A DNA stretch of 64,000 nt. It comes from Amborella trichopoda. Its lineage: Eukaryota > Streptophyta > Magnoliopsida > Amborellales > Amborellaceae. The translations under genes and the position numbers were made by a program. A model generated the notes under the pieces. That model searched no databases, was not told the DNA's origin, and saw only the letters and a program-made list of their open reading frames with translations. Shown one piece after another: positions 37,576-50,639 of the stretch (the first letter of the stretch is position 1; the number at the start of each line of letters is the position of its first letter). The DNA lies in the NCBI RefSeq assembly GCF_000471905.2, contig NW_006500351.1, positions 1,699,801-1,763,800 of the forward strand, in the 5' to 3' direction.

Positions 37576-37955
37576 TTTTGTTGTCTATCTAAAATAAAGA
37601 AACCCAGACCATATGGGAAAAATGCCCTTCAACACGGCACTCGACTGCCATACGGGCTTGATTCTGACAAACGAGGTCCGTATAAAATCCTCAGCTTTAG
37701 AATCACAATTAGTCCCTTGAGGGTAAGGACTTCGATAAGATCCCTAAAAAAAGTCTCTTCTCCCCCTAAAGTCTCCACAGATGGACATGTACATTGCATC
37801 CAAACTTCTGAGCATCCTAGTTGCGGCATTGCGTGAATCTCCTCGGCGTTCACGTGATCCCATGGCTAGGAAGAAAAAATTAATAAAGGCGAAGGAAATT
37901 TTTTGAATGTTGTCCTTCTCGCTTCTTTCAAAGCACAACATTCGACGGGGCAAGC

Positions 37956-40900
37956 TGTTTGAAGACATTTTTTGGCACCTTAGTCCCTGATGCGGAATAA
38001 AGAGGAAGCAGGTTAATAAAGCCTTGACATACAGTGAAAAATTTGAAAGTCTCCTAATTGCCCCAGAATTGGTCAAGATCATCATAAACACTCCAAAAGG
38101 TCACTTGGCAAGTTTCTTCACATTTCGACATGTCTAAGGCAGTGAACACAAAGAAACAATTTCAAAAAAATTAGCCTTTGGCTCCCTGAAACAGACCCCG
38201 TAACTAGAACTTTATTTTTGGTACATCAAACAGCACTGGGGCCACTTCCATTGGAGCCAGCACGATCGAAAACACCTATGGGTCAAGTTTCGATTTAATT
38301 AGACATTCCAGGACAAAATTATGGGTAAAAGACCAAAAAGGGGTAGATCGCACGCTATTCCCATGTGGCCTCTCTACACCAACCTCCATTAAAGGAGGCT
38401 GATGTGCACAGTCCCGAGCAGCAACTTCAAAGGCATGTATCTTACTCATCTTGATTTGGATCATTCTCAAATCTGATGAGCATGTTCGTCTCATCAAGAC
38501 GAGCATTTTGAGATGTGGCCCAAGCGGTGACGATCCCCGAGCAAGAAGAAAAACTAGAGAGAAGTTGTCAATCCATGAAGAAAGTTGCGGAAAATTCATC
38601 AGCAACAAGCCTCGTTCGAGCGGCCAAATCACGATGCTCGAGTACCCGATCGACGCAAAACTAATTGCATTATGTGCGTATGGTTCAAGTCTATCTCTGG
38701 TTTGAACCCCATGCATGATGAACGGTTGGATTTCACAAAAGGAGGCATTGAAGCTACTGTAAATTCCAGCTGCCAAATTTCCAGATTCCGGCCAAAAACT
38801 CAAGACGACAAAATCTTTGTCCGGACATGAAATCAAGTTGCGTTTATTGCCACGCGATCGTGATGATATGCTTAGTGTGATTCAGCGAAGAAATCAAAGA
38901 AAAACATCAAGGAACGAGCATACTATCGATTTGAAGTTTTCAAGATTCATCCAAAATTCAAGTCGCATGATCGTGACTTAAATATACGATTCACGGCTCG
39001 AAGTTGGTATCAAATCCAGCGTCAGGCCGAGCCCTACAAGAAAACAATCATCTTTCGATCAAACGGGCTTCAGAGCAACCCCAGATAAGTCATAGAAGAT
39101 CATGCAAGTTCTCAAGCAGCAGCAGGACTGTTATGAAATTTCACACATTTTTAGGCAGGGGCAAAACAATCATTTTGTACCCATTTTTAGAATTTATTTT
39201 AATTCAATTAAATTATAATTATCATCAATTTAGGTAGTTTTGGGGCATCCACCCATATTTGGCCCCAATTCTATAAGTACGTGTTAAGCACAATGGCCAA
39301 AGACCCCCTATTCATTCTAAACATTGATCAATAAAGCTTCAATTTTTGCCTTAAGTTCGTGGGTGCATCTTGAAGAGAGAGAGAGAGGAGAGAGAAGAAA
39401 AGGGTCGGTATCCTTTAGTAAGGTAACTTTTTCTCTCCTCCTCTCATTTCTCTCTTGCTCTCTCCTCCTCTCATCTCTCTCTTTCTCTCTCCTCCTCTCA
39501 TCTCTCTCTTTCTCTCTCCTCTCGTCTATGTCTTTCTTTTCTATTTCATCTCTGATCTCCTTTATCCACTTTCCTTTTCTCTCTTTACCTTTCCTTCACT
39601 TTTCCTCTCTTTCCTGTTCTCTCTCTCTGCTCTCTTTCTCCTTCTTCTCTTTTCGTGCACGGCGTAGCCAATCGCTCGACATGATGTTTTCTCGTTCCGA
39701 TACACGAATAGTGAGCCGGCCCTAACTCGAGTATTAGCCCCGGCCTCTGTCAAAGTCTCATTGTCTTCTTCATCTGACATGGATGGCAGAAGCACATCGT
39801 CACCTATGTCTTCTCTCTCATCTTCTTCAGACACGGATGGCGGTAGCACATCGTCATCCATGTCTTCTCTCTCTTCCTCTTCTACTGACACGGACGATGG
39901 AAGCACATCGCCTCCCATGACTTCTCTTTCTTCTTCGTCTGACATGAACAACGGAAGCACATCACCACCCATGTCCTCTCTCTCATCTACTTCATCTGGT
40001 ACAGATGACAGAAGCATATCGTCGCCCATGTCTTCTCTCTCCTCTTCTCCATCTAACACAGACGGCAGAAGCACATCGCCACTCATGTCTTCTCTTTCCT
40101 CTTCGTCTGACATGGACGTCAAAAGCACATCACCACCAATGTCTTCTCTTTCTTTTTCGCCTGACATGGACAGTGGAAGCACATCGCCGCCCATGTGTTC
40201 TCTTTGCTCTTTTTCATCTGACACAGACGACGGAAGCACATAGCCGCTCATGTCTTCTCTTTCTTCTTCGTCTGACACAGACTGCGGAAGCAAATCACTG
40301 CCCATGTCTTCTCTCTCCTCTTCTTCATCTGACACGGACGGCAGAAGCACATCGCTGCTCACGTCTTCTCTGTCTTCTTCGTCTGACATGGATGGTGAAA
40401 GCACGTCGCCACCCATGTCTTTTCTCTCTTCTTCTTCTTCAAACATGGACGGCAGAAGCACATCGCCGCCCATGTTTTCTCTCTCTTCTGATTCCCCTAC
40501 CATGAGCGGTAGAGGCTAATTGCACATCATGTCATTTCTCTCTTCTGACCCTTCTGTCATGGATGGTGGAGGTTCATTGCGGACCATATTCTTTCCTATC
40601 TTCTCTATCATCGCCGTTTAGGTTCTCCCTTATTTCTTCTCTCTCTTTTACTTCTTCTTCCGTACTCCCCTTTCTTTTTCTTCTCCCTCTTCTCCTCTTC
40701 TCTTCTTCTTCTTCTCCCATACACGACATCGATAGTACTGTGCATGTCTCTCTTTCTCTCTTTTCTTTCTTCTCTCTCCCGCTTGACCAAGAGAGGCTGA
40801 GACAAACATTATCATGGTAATCTTATTGTCTAGCAGTATTGTCGTTGAGTGGGTCATAATCACCATGTCCACTTTACTGCTAGGATAAGCTAGCCATTAT

Positions 40901-41441
40901 GCCAGGCCGGCAGACAATTTTTCTGGAGTCTAGTAGTATTTCTGTTGTGCTGGTCTAGTTATCGTGCCCGTCTTGCTACCACACTGGGTCAACCACTTGC
41001 TAATCTAGTTACTTTGTTAGTCTCGCCACCTAGTCAAAACTTCTTTGATCTACCTCTTTCCTCTTCCTTCATCTATCTTCTTACCCTTTCTTCTCTTAGA
41101 TGTGCAACCTGTGTACATTCGCTCAAAGACAAGGTGGGGTCTCTTTTGGCCCACTTGTCTTATATAATTAACCATATGTGTGTGATTCCAGAAACATGAG
41201 AATACAGGCTAAGGGAGACAATTTCGAACCAGTTTTACGACTTGGGAGCTTTCTTCATGATCTAAGAGGGCACCCACGGGAGCCAGCCCGAGTAAGTCCT
41301 GAACCCATCTTAAATTCCTCTCTCATTGGTTTGTACACCTGCCCTCGCTCCTGAGCGAAGTTCTCGAGAGAGCGATCTCAAAGCCCCATGCGTGCCACCA
41401 GATCATCCAGATCCGGAGGGCTAGATCGAGACACCTAACCA
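37956..41441 (+). repeat. Tat element 3' LTR
   Basis: Starts TGTTTGAAGACATTTTTTGG and ends ACACCTAACCA. It is longer than the 5' LTR (3.49 against 2.80 kb), partly because its 57-60-bp array (39765-40500, about 13 units) is longer. The long minus-strand open frame at 39562-40503 is a by-product of that array. Confidence 0.85.
39765..40500. repeat. 57-60-bp tandem array in Tat 3' LTR
   Basis: About 13 units homologous to 25330-25890, each with GACACGGACGGCGGAAGCAC or a close form and CCCATGTCTTCTCTC. Frames are open on both strands, because the units keep a multiple-of-three length. Confidence 0.85.
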
Positions 41442-41446
41442 ATATG
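41442..41446. repeat. Right target-site duplication of the Tat element
   Basis: ATATG directly after the LTR end CCTAACCA, paired with ATAAG at 23544-23548. Chromovirus sequence resumes at 41447. Confidence 0.75.
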
Positions 41447-44400
41447 GTGTAGAGGGGAACATTTTTAATGCCCAAAATACTATCAAACACTTAGATGCCT
41501 AGAAGTATCAAGTCTAGAAGTAAAATATGCCCCTCAAACACAACCCCACAATGATTATATAAAATGACAGTTTCTAAATATTCTCCCATGAGTGAGCATA
41601 AAATCAAAAATCTAGTCAAGATGCTCAAGTTTAACATTTATATGATATGCAATATATGGTGTGACAAAAAGAGTGAGAGGAAACAGGATCAAAACTCCAA
41701 CTTCTACGACACAAATCAAAACCATACCTCTGGTTACCAAAGTTGAGGCCCAAGCTTCCCCTCCTCTAAGTGTAAAAGCCCATCCCTGGGTACTTACCTT
41801 AGACTTGTTCCTGATTACTGGTCAGTCCCTAATCAGGTCGCCTTGCACTTGAAGCATGCCCTTGTCTTTACCCAGCACTCAAAAGCCGCATGACCAGGCT
41901 TTCCACATAAGTCACAATGTACTGGCTAGTTTTGCTTGATGTCGCCACATGAGGTCTTCAGAGCCTTACCACTTCTTTGATCTCCTTTTTGTTAAGAATA
42001 TCTTGAAGGTGGAGGTCATACCTTTAGCTTTTTCGGTTTCATTACTGAACAACCCTTGATTTGGTGTCCAAGTCTACCACAACCACAACATGCTCCCGCC
42101 CTCCGATGGCACTCAGTCCCAAGGTGGTTGTTCAGCCTGGAGTATGAGCATGACGAGCGCTGGTTCTCCCTTACGTCCCCCGAAAAAATCTTCTGGACCA
42201 TAACTGCACCTGGTTGAGTCCTTCCCCTACATTCTCTCATAGGGGGCAGTTGAACCATCCTTCCGACATTTTCAGATGGCAGGGGCCTTACTTTGCCTTC
42301 TATTCGCAGTTGGAACTCTTCACAATCTTCCACAACTTGGGCCATGGCTCCTAAAGCCTTGAAAAATTCCCCGAGGGCCTCTGTATTCTCATTGCTGGAA
42401 CCTGCATCATTGGTACAAGTCCTCGTCATCTTGACCTAAGATACAAGCACCCAGTTACTAACCTATGCAAAGCTATTCTAAAAACACATCTAAACCTTCA
42501 TAGGCCAAGAATCCTATCCTGACTGCTCTGATACCATAAACTGTCATAACCCGATCCCCAGAACTCATATCGTACAAGACGGCGGGCGACAGACTGCGGG
42601 ACTACGATGGGAGGTGGTGGACGCCACTCAGGTGAGAGTGGCTCAATGCATATAATAGGCGGAATCAAGAGCAAACCACGAAAAAAAATTAAAATCCAAA
42701 AGCAAAATCGTTTCCATAAATAATCATTCTTCAAAATACTTTTACAAGCAGCTTAAGGCACTAACGGCCCACAAGGTACAAGGTAAACAACAAACAAACA
42801 GACAGTGGCGCAGCCACCCAAACACCTACGATAACAAGCTCTAGAAAGATCTCTTCTTCAACTTCAAGCTTTAAGCGCCCCAAAAACCTGAACCGTTGCC
42901 CTCTCAATCGGGCTAGAAACTTTCACTCTACAAGATTGAAAATGAGGGGAATGAGATAATAGCCCATTAAGTAGATATACACCATCAAATTTCGGTCTAA
43001 AATCATTAACAGTAAATGACAGTATTTTCATGTACACAGCTATCACAAAAATTTTCATTATTCAAGACCATTCAGTACTTTAACAATATAAGGGTATACA
43101 CAGTCTAATTATCAGAATAACATACAGTGTAAAAGCTGTCAGTAATTTAATCTCTAGTCGATCAGTAAAACAGGCAGATCACAATCTCACACAGTAGAAG
43201 CTAGAGAAGCCTACTCCTGAAGTAGAAGTTCCATTGATTAGGCTAAGCCAATCCTATAGCTTGGAACCTCTACCCTCATTTAGGAGGGAGGACAATGACA
43301 AGTGGGTGTCCCACTTCGTAATATCCTCACACTCACACACATGTTCCCAACACGCTTTGGAGTTTTCGATAGGCAGAGGCCTTGCAAGACATGACCCTCG
43401 CATAAGCCCTTCCGACGAGAGGGTGTTACACTACCATTGGGTGACCCCATTCATAATGTCAATAAAGATTTGGGGTGAGCAACCCAACCTGTTGCTCAAT
43501 TTCACCACCTACCCCAGTCCTATCATTAGGGTAGGGGCACAGTCAATAATTGCTGGCATAACAGTATCCGACTACCAATGAGTGACCCATTGCGTAGTAA
43601 TCAGTATCCCAGTATTGCATTATCACATTTCCAATATCATAGTATCAATGTCACATTATGACGATATCAGTGTCTTAGTATGACAGTAGCAGTATCGCAG
43701 TATGACAGTAGCAGTATTACAGTAGGGCACTAGTAGTATCACAGTAAGATAGTAACAGTATTACAGGATGGTAGTCGCAGTATCACATTATGACAGTGGC
43801 AGTATCACAGTATGATAGTAGCAGTATTACAGTATGGCAATAGCAGTATCACAGTATGACAATAACAATATTACAGTATGGCAGTAGCAGTATTAAAACA
43901 TGGTAGTAGCAATATCACAATATGATAGTAGCAATATTAGGCAGTAGTAGTATCTCATTTTTAGTATCACAATGCACATTTCCTATCATTTCAGACAGTG
44001 ACGTCCAACTATAAAGAGGATTGTAACATTTGATATAATTGAAATTTGAAGACTGTTTCAAAACGAATTTTATACTAGACACACATATCTTTCAAATGGG
44101 GCTAGTTTGAAAGCATTTGGACCATGTTTGACACTTCAAAAGTTCAAAGTAATGGTAGTTCACTATTTGTACCCTATTGTGCATCTGAGACAATGACATG
44201 CCTTAGCACCACTATAACTCTCAATCCATATGGTATTTTAAAGCGGTTCCTAAACCAAAATTCGAGTAAAAACATGTGTCTTTCCAACAAGGTTATTTCG
44301 AAAGAGTTTGGACTTCATTTGGTCATTCAAAAATCCATGACAACCAAAGTAATGGTTTTGAAATTTTGTGAAATCTGTCCACAGTGACATGCCTTCACAA

Positions 44401-44618
44401 ATAATTGTATAACTTTCAATCTAGGAGGAACTTCAAAATAATTTCTCATGCAACTTTAATCCCACTTAGAGATCTTTCCAATGACGATAGTTTGAGAGAA
44501 ATTGGACTTCATTTGGTTAGCAAAAACCCATGGTAACAGTAGTGACTGTTAAAATACACAGGGAAAACAGTCAACAGAGACATGCTTATACATATTGGAC
44601 TATAACTTCCCATTATAA
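41447..44618 (-). mobile_element. Chromovirus copy B, right of the Tat insertion (gag part and partial 5' LTR)
   Basis: 41447-42541 is the gag and primer-site end of the internal region. It includes a CCHC knuckle (CCGCGRLGHQIKGC within 42016-42429) and the iMet primer site TGGTATCAGAGC on the minus strand (42536-42525). 42542-44618 is a partial 5' LTR with the 22-bp array at about 43600-43950 and the 195-bp array after it. At 44618 it meets Tat-like LTR sequence. Broken, and of the same compact layout as copy A. Confidence 0.8.
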
Positions 44619-45744
44619 GGGGTATTTTTCAACAATTTAGGTTAGTTTTAGACATCCACCCATGTTTCAAGTGGTAGTATACAATCATTTGTAACCCTAA
44701 GTTCAAAAAGAAGAATGAAAGGCTAATGAGGCTCTTCCCGTAAATTCAAAAATCAATGAGATTGGCTTGAGTTTCTCTTGGTTTACAATATTTTTCTCGA
44801 CCCCTTTCACCTAAAGAAAGGAGAGAGAAACTTTCCCCAATAAATCACGACCTTTAGAACTCTTCACTGCCCACTTGGAACTCCTCACTCCCAACCTAAC
44901 CCTCGGTTCAATTCAATGACCTAACTAGGTAACCCCTCACCCTTTCTCTCTCCTCCCCTCTTCTCCTTCTCTCTCTTCCTCACCCTTTCTCTCTTCTTAT
45001 CTCTCCCTTATCTCTCTTCTTTCCTCTCACTTTCAACTGGGTTGATGACTTCCTCTCTCTCCCCCCCTTTATTCTTCTTCTCTCTCTCCTTTCCTTCTCT
45101 TTTTCTCCCTCCTCTTTTTCTCTCTCGTTCACACCCAACCAGGTCTCTCACTCTTTTCCCCTCTCTCACCCTTTCTTCTTCTCTATCTCTTTCCCTCTGC
45201 TCTCTTTCCCCCTCTCCTACTCTCTTTCTTCCTCTTCTCTCTCTCATGCCCAATCAGCTGCCAGCCCAACGACCTCTCTCTTTTTCTCTCTTTCCCCCTC
45301 CTCTCTCTCTCACTTTTTTCTTCTTTATCTCTCTCTCTCTTTCTCTTTCCTTCTCTCTTTTCCACTCTCCTCTCTTTCTCTCCTCTTTTTTTCTCTCCCT
45401 CTCTCTCTCTTGCTCAACCAAGACAGCAGCTAAGCCGTCGTTCAGGCCCCCTTTCTCACTCTTTCCCTCTCCCCCTTTCTTCTTCTCTCTTTTTCTCTCT
45501 CCTCTCTTTCTTCTTTTTCTCTCACGCCCAATTGGACCGGTGGCTAAGTTGTCGTCCCAACCCCCCTTTCTCTTTCCCTCTCTCCCCTTTTCTTTTTCTC
45601 TCTCTTACCCTCTCTCTCCCTCTCCCCCTATCTTCTTCTCTCTCTCTTTCTCTCTCTTTCTCTCTCCTTCTATCTTTTCCCTCTCCTCTCTTTCTCTCCT
45701 CGTTTATTCATTCTCTCTCTGTCTCTCTTATACTAATTAGGGCC
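44619..45744 (+). mobile_element. Tat-like LTR, continuation of the left piece
   Basis: Aligns with about 55585-56530: shared GGTTAGTTTTAGACATCCACC-type start, ATTGGCTTGAGTTTC and TACAATATTTTT, followed by a long CT-rich block (44930-45740). Together with 4711-5645 it forms one LTR split by the chromovirus cluster. The 232-residue open frame in the CT-rich block (45042-45740) is low-complexity only. Confidence 0.6.
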
Positions 45745-46854
45745 TGATGTTTTTTTGTCCTCCCTCGGGGGTATGCGCAATGAGAAAACCCTCTCTCAAA
45801 CAACTGTGGAGGGTCCACGTGCGTTGCACTCTTGCAAGTGCACATATGTGAGCTCTCTTAAGTGTGGATAGTCATACCAGTTTGTCGCCCTTCGTGAGAA
45901 TGTCGCGTTGAACTCAGTTTTGCGATGATCCGATGCACAAATCTCGAGTTGTACTTTATGAGGTTCGAGATGTCCTCCTCTTGAAACTTGATTTTCCTGG
46001 TTTCATGCTCATCTTCTTTCTAGAAAAGGTTTGACTCTGGGTCATGTCATGGTGCATGCCATAGATCAAAATAACCGGGTCATCGAGACCTTGCCCGTGT
46101 TAGAATCTGAGCCTCTTTCGGTTCTAGCCGAAGGGTCTGCAGGTCCCTGAAGCTCATTCCGAAATGTAAAATCGTAGCATCTGTGGTCAGGGACTGGTTT
46201 GGTGAGGTTGCACCGCGATAGTGTACCCACGCCCTATTTTGAGGAAATTTGGACTTAGGACCCCTTTGGGAGCTCCGATTAAGCCCAAATTTAATCCTCG
46301 AGGGGTTTTCGACATTCTGAGTGCAACGGCGGGGTCTGGTAGTGTTTTGAAGCCATTGGCAAAGGGCTATAATTGGGAGGTCCTCTCTTGGCATGACGGT
46401 ACTTTTTTCAAGTTGTTTAGTTTGAGATTTATTTCACAGCGCAACCATGGTCTGGCAGTGTCTTGAATACCGCAAAACCAAGTTAGCGATGGCTCTCTTC
46501 TTATTAGTGTGGACATGTAAGTACGTCAAAAATGACGTACAACAATTTTCCCTGAATGAGGTTGCGCTTCGAGAGAAGAGAGAAGTGCAACATTCGGAAT
46601 GAAGTTTATCATCGAAGTTCATCTTTTGAATCCTCACCGGGATGGGTTTAATGCCTTGCCTCTCAACAGATATTTTCTTTCTCGGTTACCAACGTCAGCG
46701 CAATCCTTGAGTGGGAGATTGTGCCGCATTTTTTTCTTGAGGGGTGACCGAAGTGGTCTCTAGTGATCGAGAGCCTTGATTAGGGGCTTCCTTCCCAATG
46801 CTACTGAAGTCCGTTTTCTAGGAGGGCATGTTGATAGGCAGTCAACAATAACTG

Positions 46855-46985
46855 TTGATGGTCCGACTAGTGAGTACCTTTGGTGGGTGTTGATCCCAAT
46901 CTAGCTGATGATGAATTTTGCTTTGGCTCTAGAGACGACTAGTGGGTGCCCTTTTGTGGGCGTTGATCCCTTCCTAGTTGTCAAC
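46855..46985. repeat. Two-copy repeat of about 100 bp in the Tat-like 3' region
   Basis: GACTAGTGAGTACCTTTGG-TGGGTGTTGATCCC at about 46863 recurs as GACTAGTGGGTGCCCTTTTG-TGGGCGTTGATCCC at about 46936. Only two copies. Confidence 0.5.
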
Positions 46986-47079
46986 AACTAAGCGTCCTTG
47001 GCAAAGTCATTCTCAGTGTTGTTAGACTTTGGTCGTTGTTGTTGGAGTTGGGTTGTGGCTCTGGGCCTATAGGTTTGCT

Positions 47080-47935
47080 TTGGCGCTAGGGCAAGAGAGT
47101 TTGATTTTGGTGCGGGGGCTAAAGAATTTGATTTTGGTGCTGGGTGGCACAAGGGCCGTAGAATTTGATTTTTAGCGCTGAGGCAGGAAAGTTTGATTTT
47201 AGCGTTGAGGTCGGAGAATTTGATTTTGCCGTTGGGGCCAGAGATTGGATTTTAGCATTGGAGTCGGAAAGATTGATTTTGGCACTAATGCTGAAAGATT
47301 TGTCTTGGCGTTGGGGCCAGAGAATTTGATTTTGGTGCTAAGGTTGGAGAATTTGATTTTGGCATTGGGGCCAGGAGATTTGATTTAGGCGCTTCGGCCA
47401 ATAGATTTGTTTTGGTACTGAGGCAGGGAGATTTGATTTTGGGCTAAGCTTGAAATTTTGATTTTGGCACTGAGGGCAGAGATTTGTTTGGGCGCTGGGG
47501 CCGGGAGATTTGATTTTGGAGCTGGGGATGGAAAGTTTGATTTTAGCACTGGGGCCGAAAGATTTGTTTTGGCGTTAAGGCCGGAGACTTTGATTTTGGC
47601 ACTGGAGCCGGAGAATTTGATTTTGGCGTTGTGGGCCAAGATATTTGATTTTGGCACTAGGGCCAAGAGATTTAATTTTGGCACTGGGGCCAGAAGATTT
47701 GTTTTAGTGTTGAGGCCCGAAAGTTTGATTTTAGCACTGGGGCTAGAGATTTGATTTCGGCACTGGGGCTGGAGATTTGTTTTGGTGCTGGGGTCAGGAG
47801 ATTTGAGTTTGGCGCTGAGACCGAAAAGGTTGATTTTAGCGCTGGGGCCAGAGATTTAATTTTGGCATTGGGGCCGGGAAGTTGATTTGGCACTAGGGTC
47901 AAGAGATTTGTTTTGACGCGGAAAATTATTTTAGC
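47080..47935. repeat. 27-bp minisatellite
   Basis: About 30 units close to TTTGATTTTGGCACTGGGGC plus CGGAGAA. Most units are 27 bp, with 26- and 28-bp variants. Because 27 is a multiple of three, long frames stay open on both strands (for example 47385-47684 minus, 47458-47754 plus). It lies in the 3' region of the minus-strand Tat-like remnant. Confidence 0.85.
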
Positions 47936-48429
47936 TCGGTTCAAGTGAAAACCTGTCAAGTTTTTACTTGAACAGGGTAGGAGTGGCGCCACCATGATGG
48001 TTTTCACCAAGTCCTTTTGTTGAGGCATTTTTACCCATGACTTCGAGGTCACGTCCACCTCTTGGTTTTCATTTTTACTCATGGTACCCTTACGGGTTTT
48101 CACCATGCCTAGTTTCCTTGTTTTCAGGATGCTTTTACTCATGTCTTCATTGCCATGCCCGTTTGTCATTTTTACTCATGGCAAGGGATTTCACCATGCC
48201 CTTTTTTTTTTTTTCCCCTCTTGGAGGCGTGCTGCTTTGAATGGTGCTCGCCAGATGGCGCTCGCCCTGAAGCAGTGAACATTGCAAATGAAATGTCGGG
48301 GGATGGAAGTGTGGCTTTTGCATGCAGGGAATGTATGAATGCGGATTGTCGAAATGGGACTTCGTGAGGCGTGATGCATTCGTGCGTGATTAAGACATTG
48401 CCTGGGAAGGCGGGTCATTTTGATGACGA

Positions 48430-48800
48430 GCCATCTTCTTTTTAGGAGACATCGTCAAGAAGGCAGAAGATTTTCTCACAATCCATCGAAAGTAATGACT
48501 GGGAGGCGAGGCGACAGAAGATTTGAGCAGTGATCCTTCGAAAATGTAGCTTGGGAGGCGAGGCGGCGAAGAACTTGACTGGCAGTCAATCGACGCACTA
48601 TCTTGATGACACATGTCTGTTGGTTGGAGAAACACTTTTTGGGAAGCAAAAGCACTTTTATGACGGGACCAAGACATTTATAAAAAGGGCTTAGGCCGAG
48701 AGAGCGTGAAGGCAAGTCCTTCTACATCGAGAAGCTTCTTTTATTTCTTGTTCCTCTCTTTGTAGGCGAGAAAGAAAAATATCTCCTTTCTTGAAGCCTT
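48430..48800. other. Unassigned stretch with a plus-strand TATA-like motif
   Basis: No family was recognised. It has a duplicated word GGGAGGCGAGGCG (about 48501 and 48553) and a TATA-like TTTATAAAAAGGGC at about 48680. It could be an LTR promoter fragment or part of the Tat-like 3' region. Confidence 0.3.
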
Positions 48801-49639
48801 CGTTTTTGGGAGGCCATGTCTTTTGCTGAGGCTGGCTTTCGAGCCTCAGGTCTTGAAGTGCATCCGGGTAAAGAAGACACAGGCAGGAGTACCAACCGGT
48901 GAGAGAGGAATTAAGGTCATGAGGCGGGACTTACTTCACGTGGGTCTGTGACATGCTCAGGCTAGCTCACATGAGCGCCTTCTTAGATCACGTTGGAATA
49001 CCCCCTTGGCCTGTGACTGGTTTGGAATCGCCTCCCTTGACCTGTTTTCTCCTTTTCTGCAAACACACACACATACACATTAAAAGTACAAACGAGTGGG
49101 GCATAGGTCCCCACCTTGCTATGGGGTGAGTGCACACGTATGTGTGTACTCAAGGAAGAAACAGAAAATAACACAAGAGAATCCGTGTCAATTCGATGGC
49201 CTCACGGCATCTTCTTGACAAGGGACTCTTAGTACATATTTTACAAGAAAGAAATAAAAAAAAGGAAAAATCGAGAGAAGGGAAGTGTTTATATTGGAAA
49301 AAGAGAAGAAGAGGAATAAGAGAGAAGGCGAAGGTGAGCTTGACTCTCACTAAACCTTCTAAAGGGGAGAAGAGACAAAGAAGAATGAGAGAAGCAAAGA
49401 GATAAGAGAAATGAAGGTGAGAGAAGAAGTTTGACCGAGCGGCTAGGTTGGCATAGTGTCAAAACAGGTATGGCAGCTAGACGGTCGCGGTGACTCAGAC
49501 TGGCACGATGACAAAACTCGTACGAGCACAAGTCTCAGCCTGCCCTCTAGTCAAACGATCAAAGGAGAGAAAGCAGGGAGGTGATGACTACCTTGACTCT
49601 CACTAGGTCTTTCAAAAGATATGAAAGTGAACTAAGAGT

Positions 49640-50080
49640 GATGGAAAATGAGATGAAAATAGGATAGATGAATTAAAATAAAATAAAAATTGAAAATGGA
49701 ATTAGAATTAAATAAATTAAAATAGAATGAAGTGAAGTAAAATAGATAAAATGAAGTCGAATAAAATAAAATGAAACGGATGGAAGAAAATGAAATAAGA
49801 TGAGATAATGAATGGGATAGAGTAAAGCATGATGGGATAAAACTAAGTGAGAATAAATAAATAGAATAAAAGGGAACAAAGGAAAGTAAAATGAAGTGAA
49901 TAAAATACAATGAAAGGAATGAGTAAAATGGAATAAAATAAATGGGAAGGGGTTGAAGAAATAGAATGAGATAGTTTTTAAAAAGAGTAAAATAAAAAAA
50001 AATGAGTTTAAAAGAGAGAGAGAGTTTGACATATGGGATAGTATGGAGTAAAGTAGTAATAAAAAGAAAAAAAGACACGT
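49640..50080. repeat. AT-rich low-complexity tract (AAATAAAATGAA-type)
   Basis: A purine-rich degenerate tract made of AATAAAATGAA and GAATAAAAT words. The 148- and 119-residue minus-strand frames here are Phe/Leu/Ile/Ser runs without any domain. Confidence 0.7.
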
Positions 50081-50217
50081 TTTGGTTAAGGGAATGGAGG
50101 CTTGAAATTGGGTTGATGGGTTATTGGATTCTTTTGAAGTTTTAAAGAGTGGGAGTTTGACACGTGAAAAGGGATTAAATAAAATAGTATTAAAAATAAC
50201 AATAAATAAATAAATAA

Positions 50218-50630
50218 GGGTGCGGTTCGGTTAAAAGACAGGATTATTGGGTTTGAGTTGAATAAGTGAGGTAGTATTAGATAAAGGACGGGGTAGGTAG
50301 GTAGGTCAAAAGAGTGAGACATAAATGAAAAAAAAAAAATTAAAAGAAAAAAAGAAAAAAAAGAAGAAGAAAAAAAAGGGTGCGGTTCGGTTAAAAGAGA
50401 GGATTATTGGGTTTGGGTTGAATGAGGTGAGTTAGTGTTAGATAAAGAAGGGGGTAGGTTGGTCAAAAGAGTGAGACAAATAAAAAATAAAAATAACAAT
50501 AATAATAAAAGAAAAAGAAAAAAAAAGAGGGTGCGGTTCGGTTAAAAGAGAGGATTATTGGGCTTGGGTTGAATGAAGTGAGGTAGTGTTAGATAAAGAC
50601 GGGGGTAGGTTGGTCAAAAGAGTGAGAGGC
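50218..50630. repeat. Three-copy repeat of about 155 bp
   Basis: GGGTGCGGTTCGGTTAAAAG starts at 50218, 50378 and 50529, followed each time by GGATTATTGGG, GTTAGATAAAG and GGTAGGTNGGTCAAAAGAGTG, and then by A-rich spacers of different length. A weaker fourth copy is at about 50080. It sits in the LTR of the minus-strand Tat-like remnant. Confidence 0.8.
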
Positions 50631-50639
50631 TTGAAGTAC

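Larger units (their letters stand above)
34180..37955 (+). other. Tat element 3' untranslated region, repeat-rich
   Basis: Contains no conserved gene. It holds several tandem arrays: about 34850-35060 (roughly 30-bp units, GCGTGTCCTAA/GTTGTGTTCCTAA), 35770-36200 (35-bp units in a 165-bp higher-order repeat) and 37220-37575 (two units of about 185 bp). A purine-rich stretch GGGGCAAGC precedes the 3' LTR. Open frames here, such as 35157-35522, are not supported as genes. Confidence 0.65.
23549..41441 (+). mobile_element. Tat/Ogre-like Ty3/gypsy retrotransposon, complete in outline but broken
   Basis: A 17.9-kb plus-strand element nested in chromovirus copy B. LTRs lie at 23549-26352 and 37956-41441, starting TGTTTGAAGACA and ending CCTAACCA. 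Parts in order are a primer site at 26356-26373, an extra open region before gag (about 26560-27920), gag (about 28180-29270), a low-complexity spacer, reverse transcriptase (about 30980-31900), RNase H regions (to about 32730), integrase (about 33150-34170) and a long repeat-rich 3' region (34180-37955). The pre-gag region, large size, large LTRs and second RNase H domain are traits of the Tat clade, Ogre-like branch. It is broken with many interruptions (ten or more). By eye the LTRs are only about 85 percent identical, so it looks old. Confidence 0.85.
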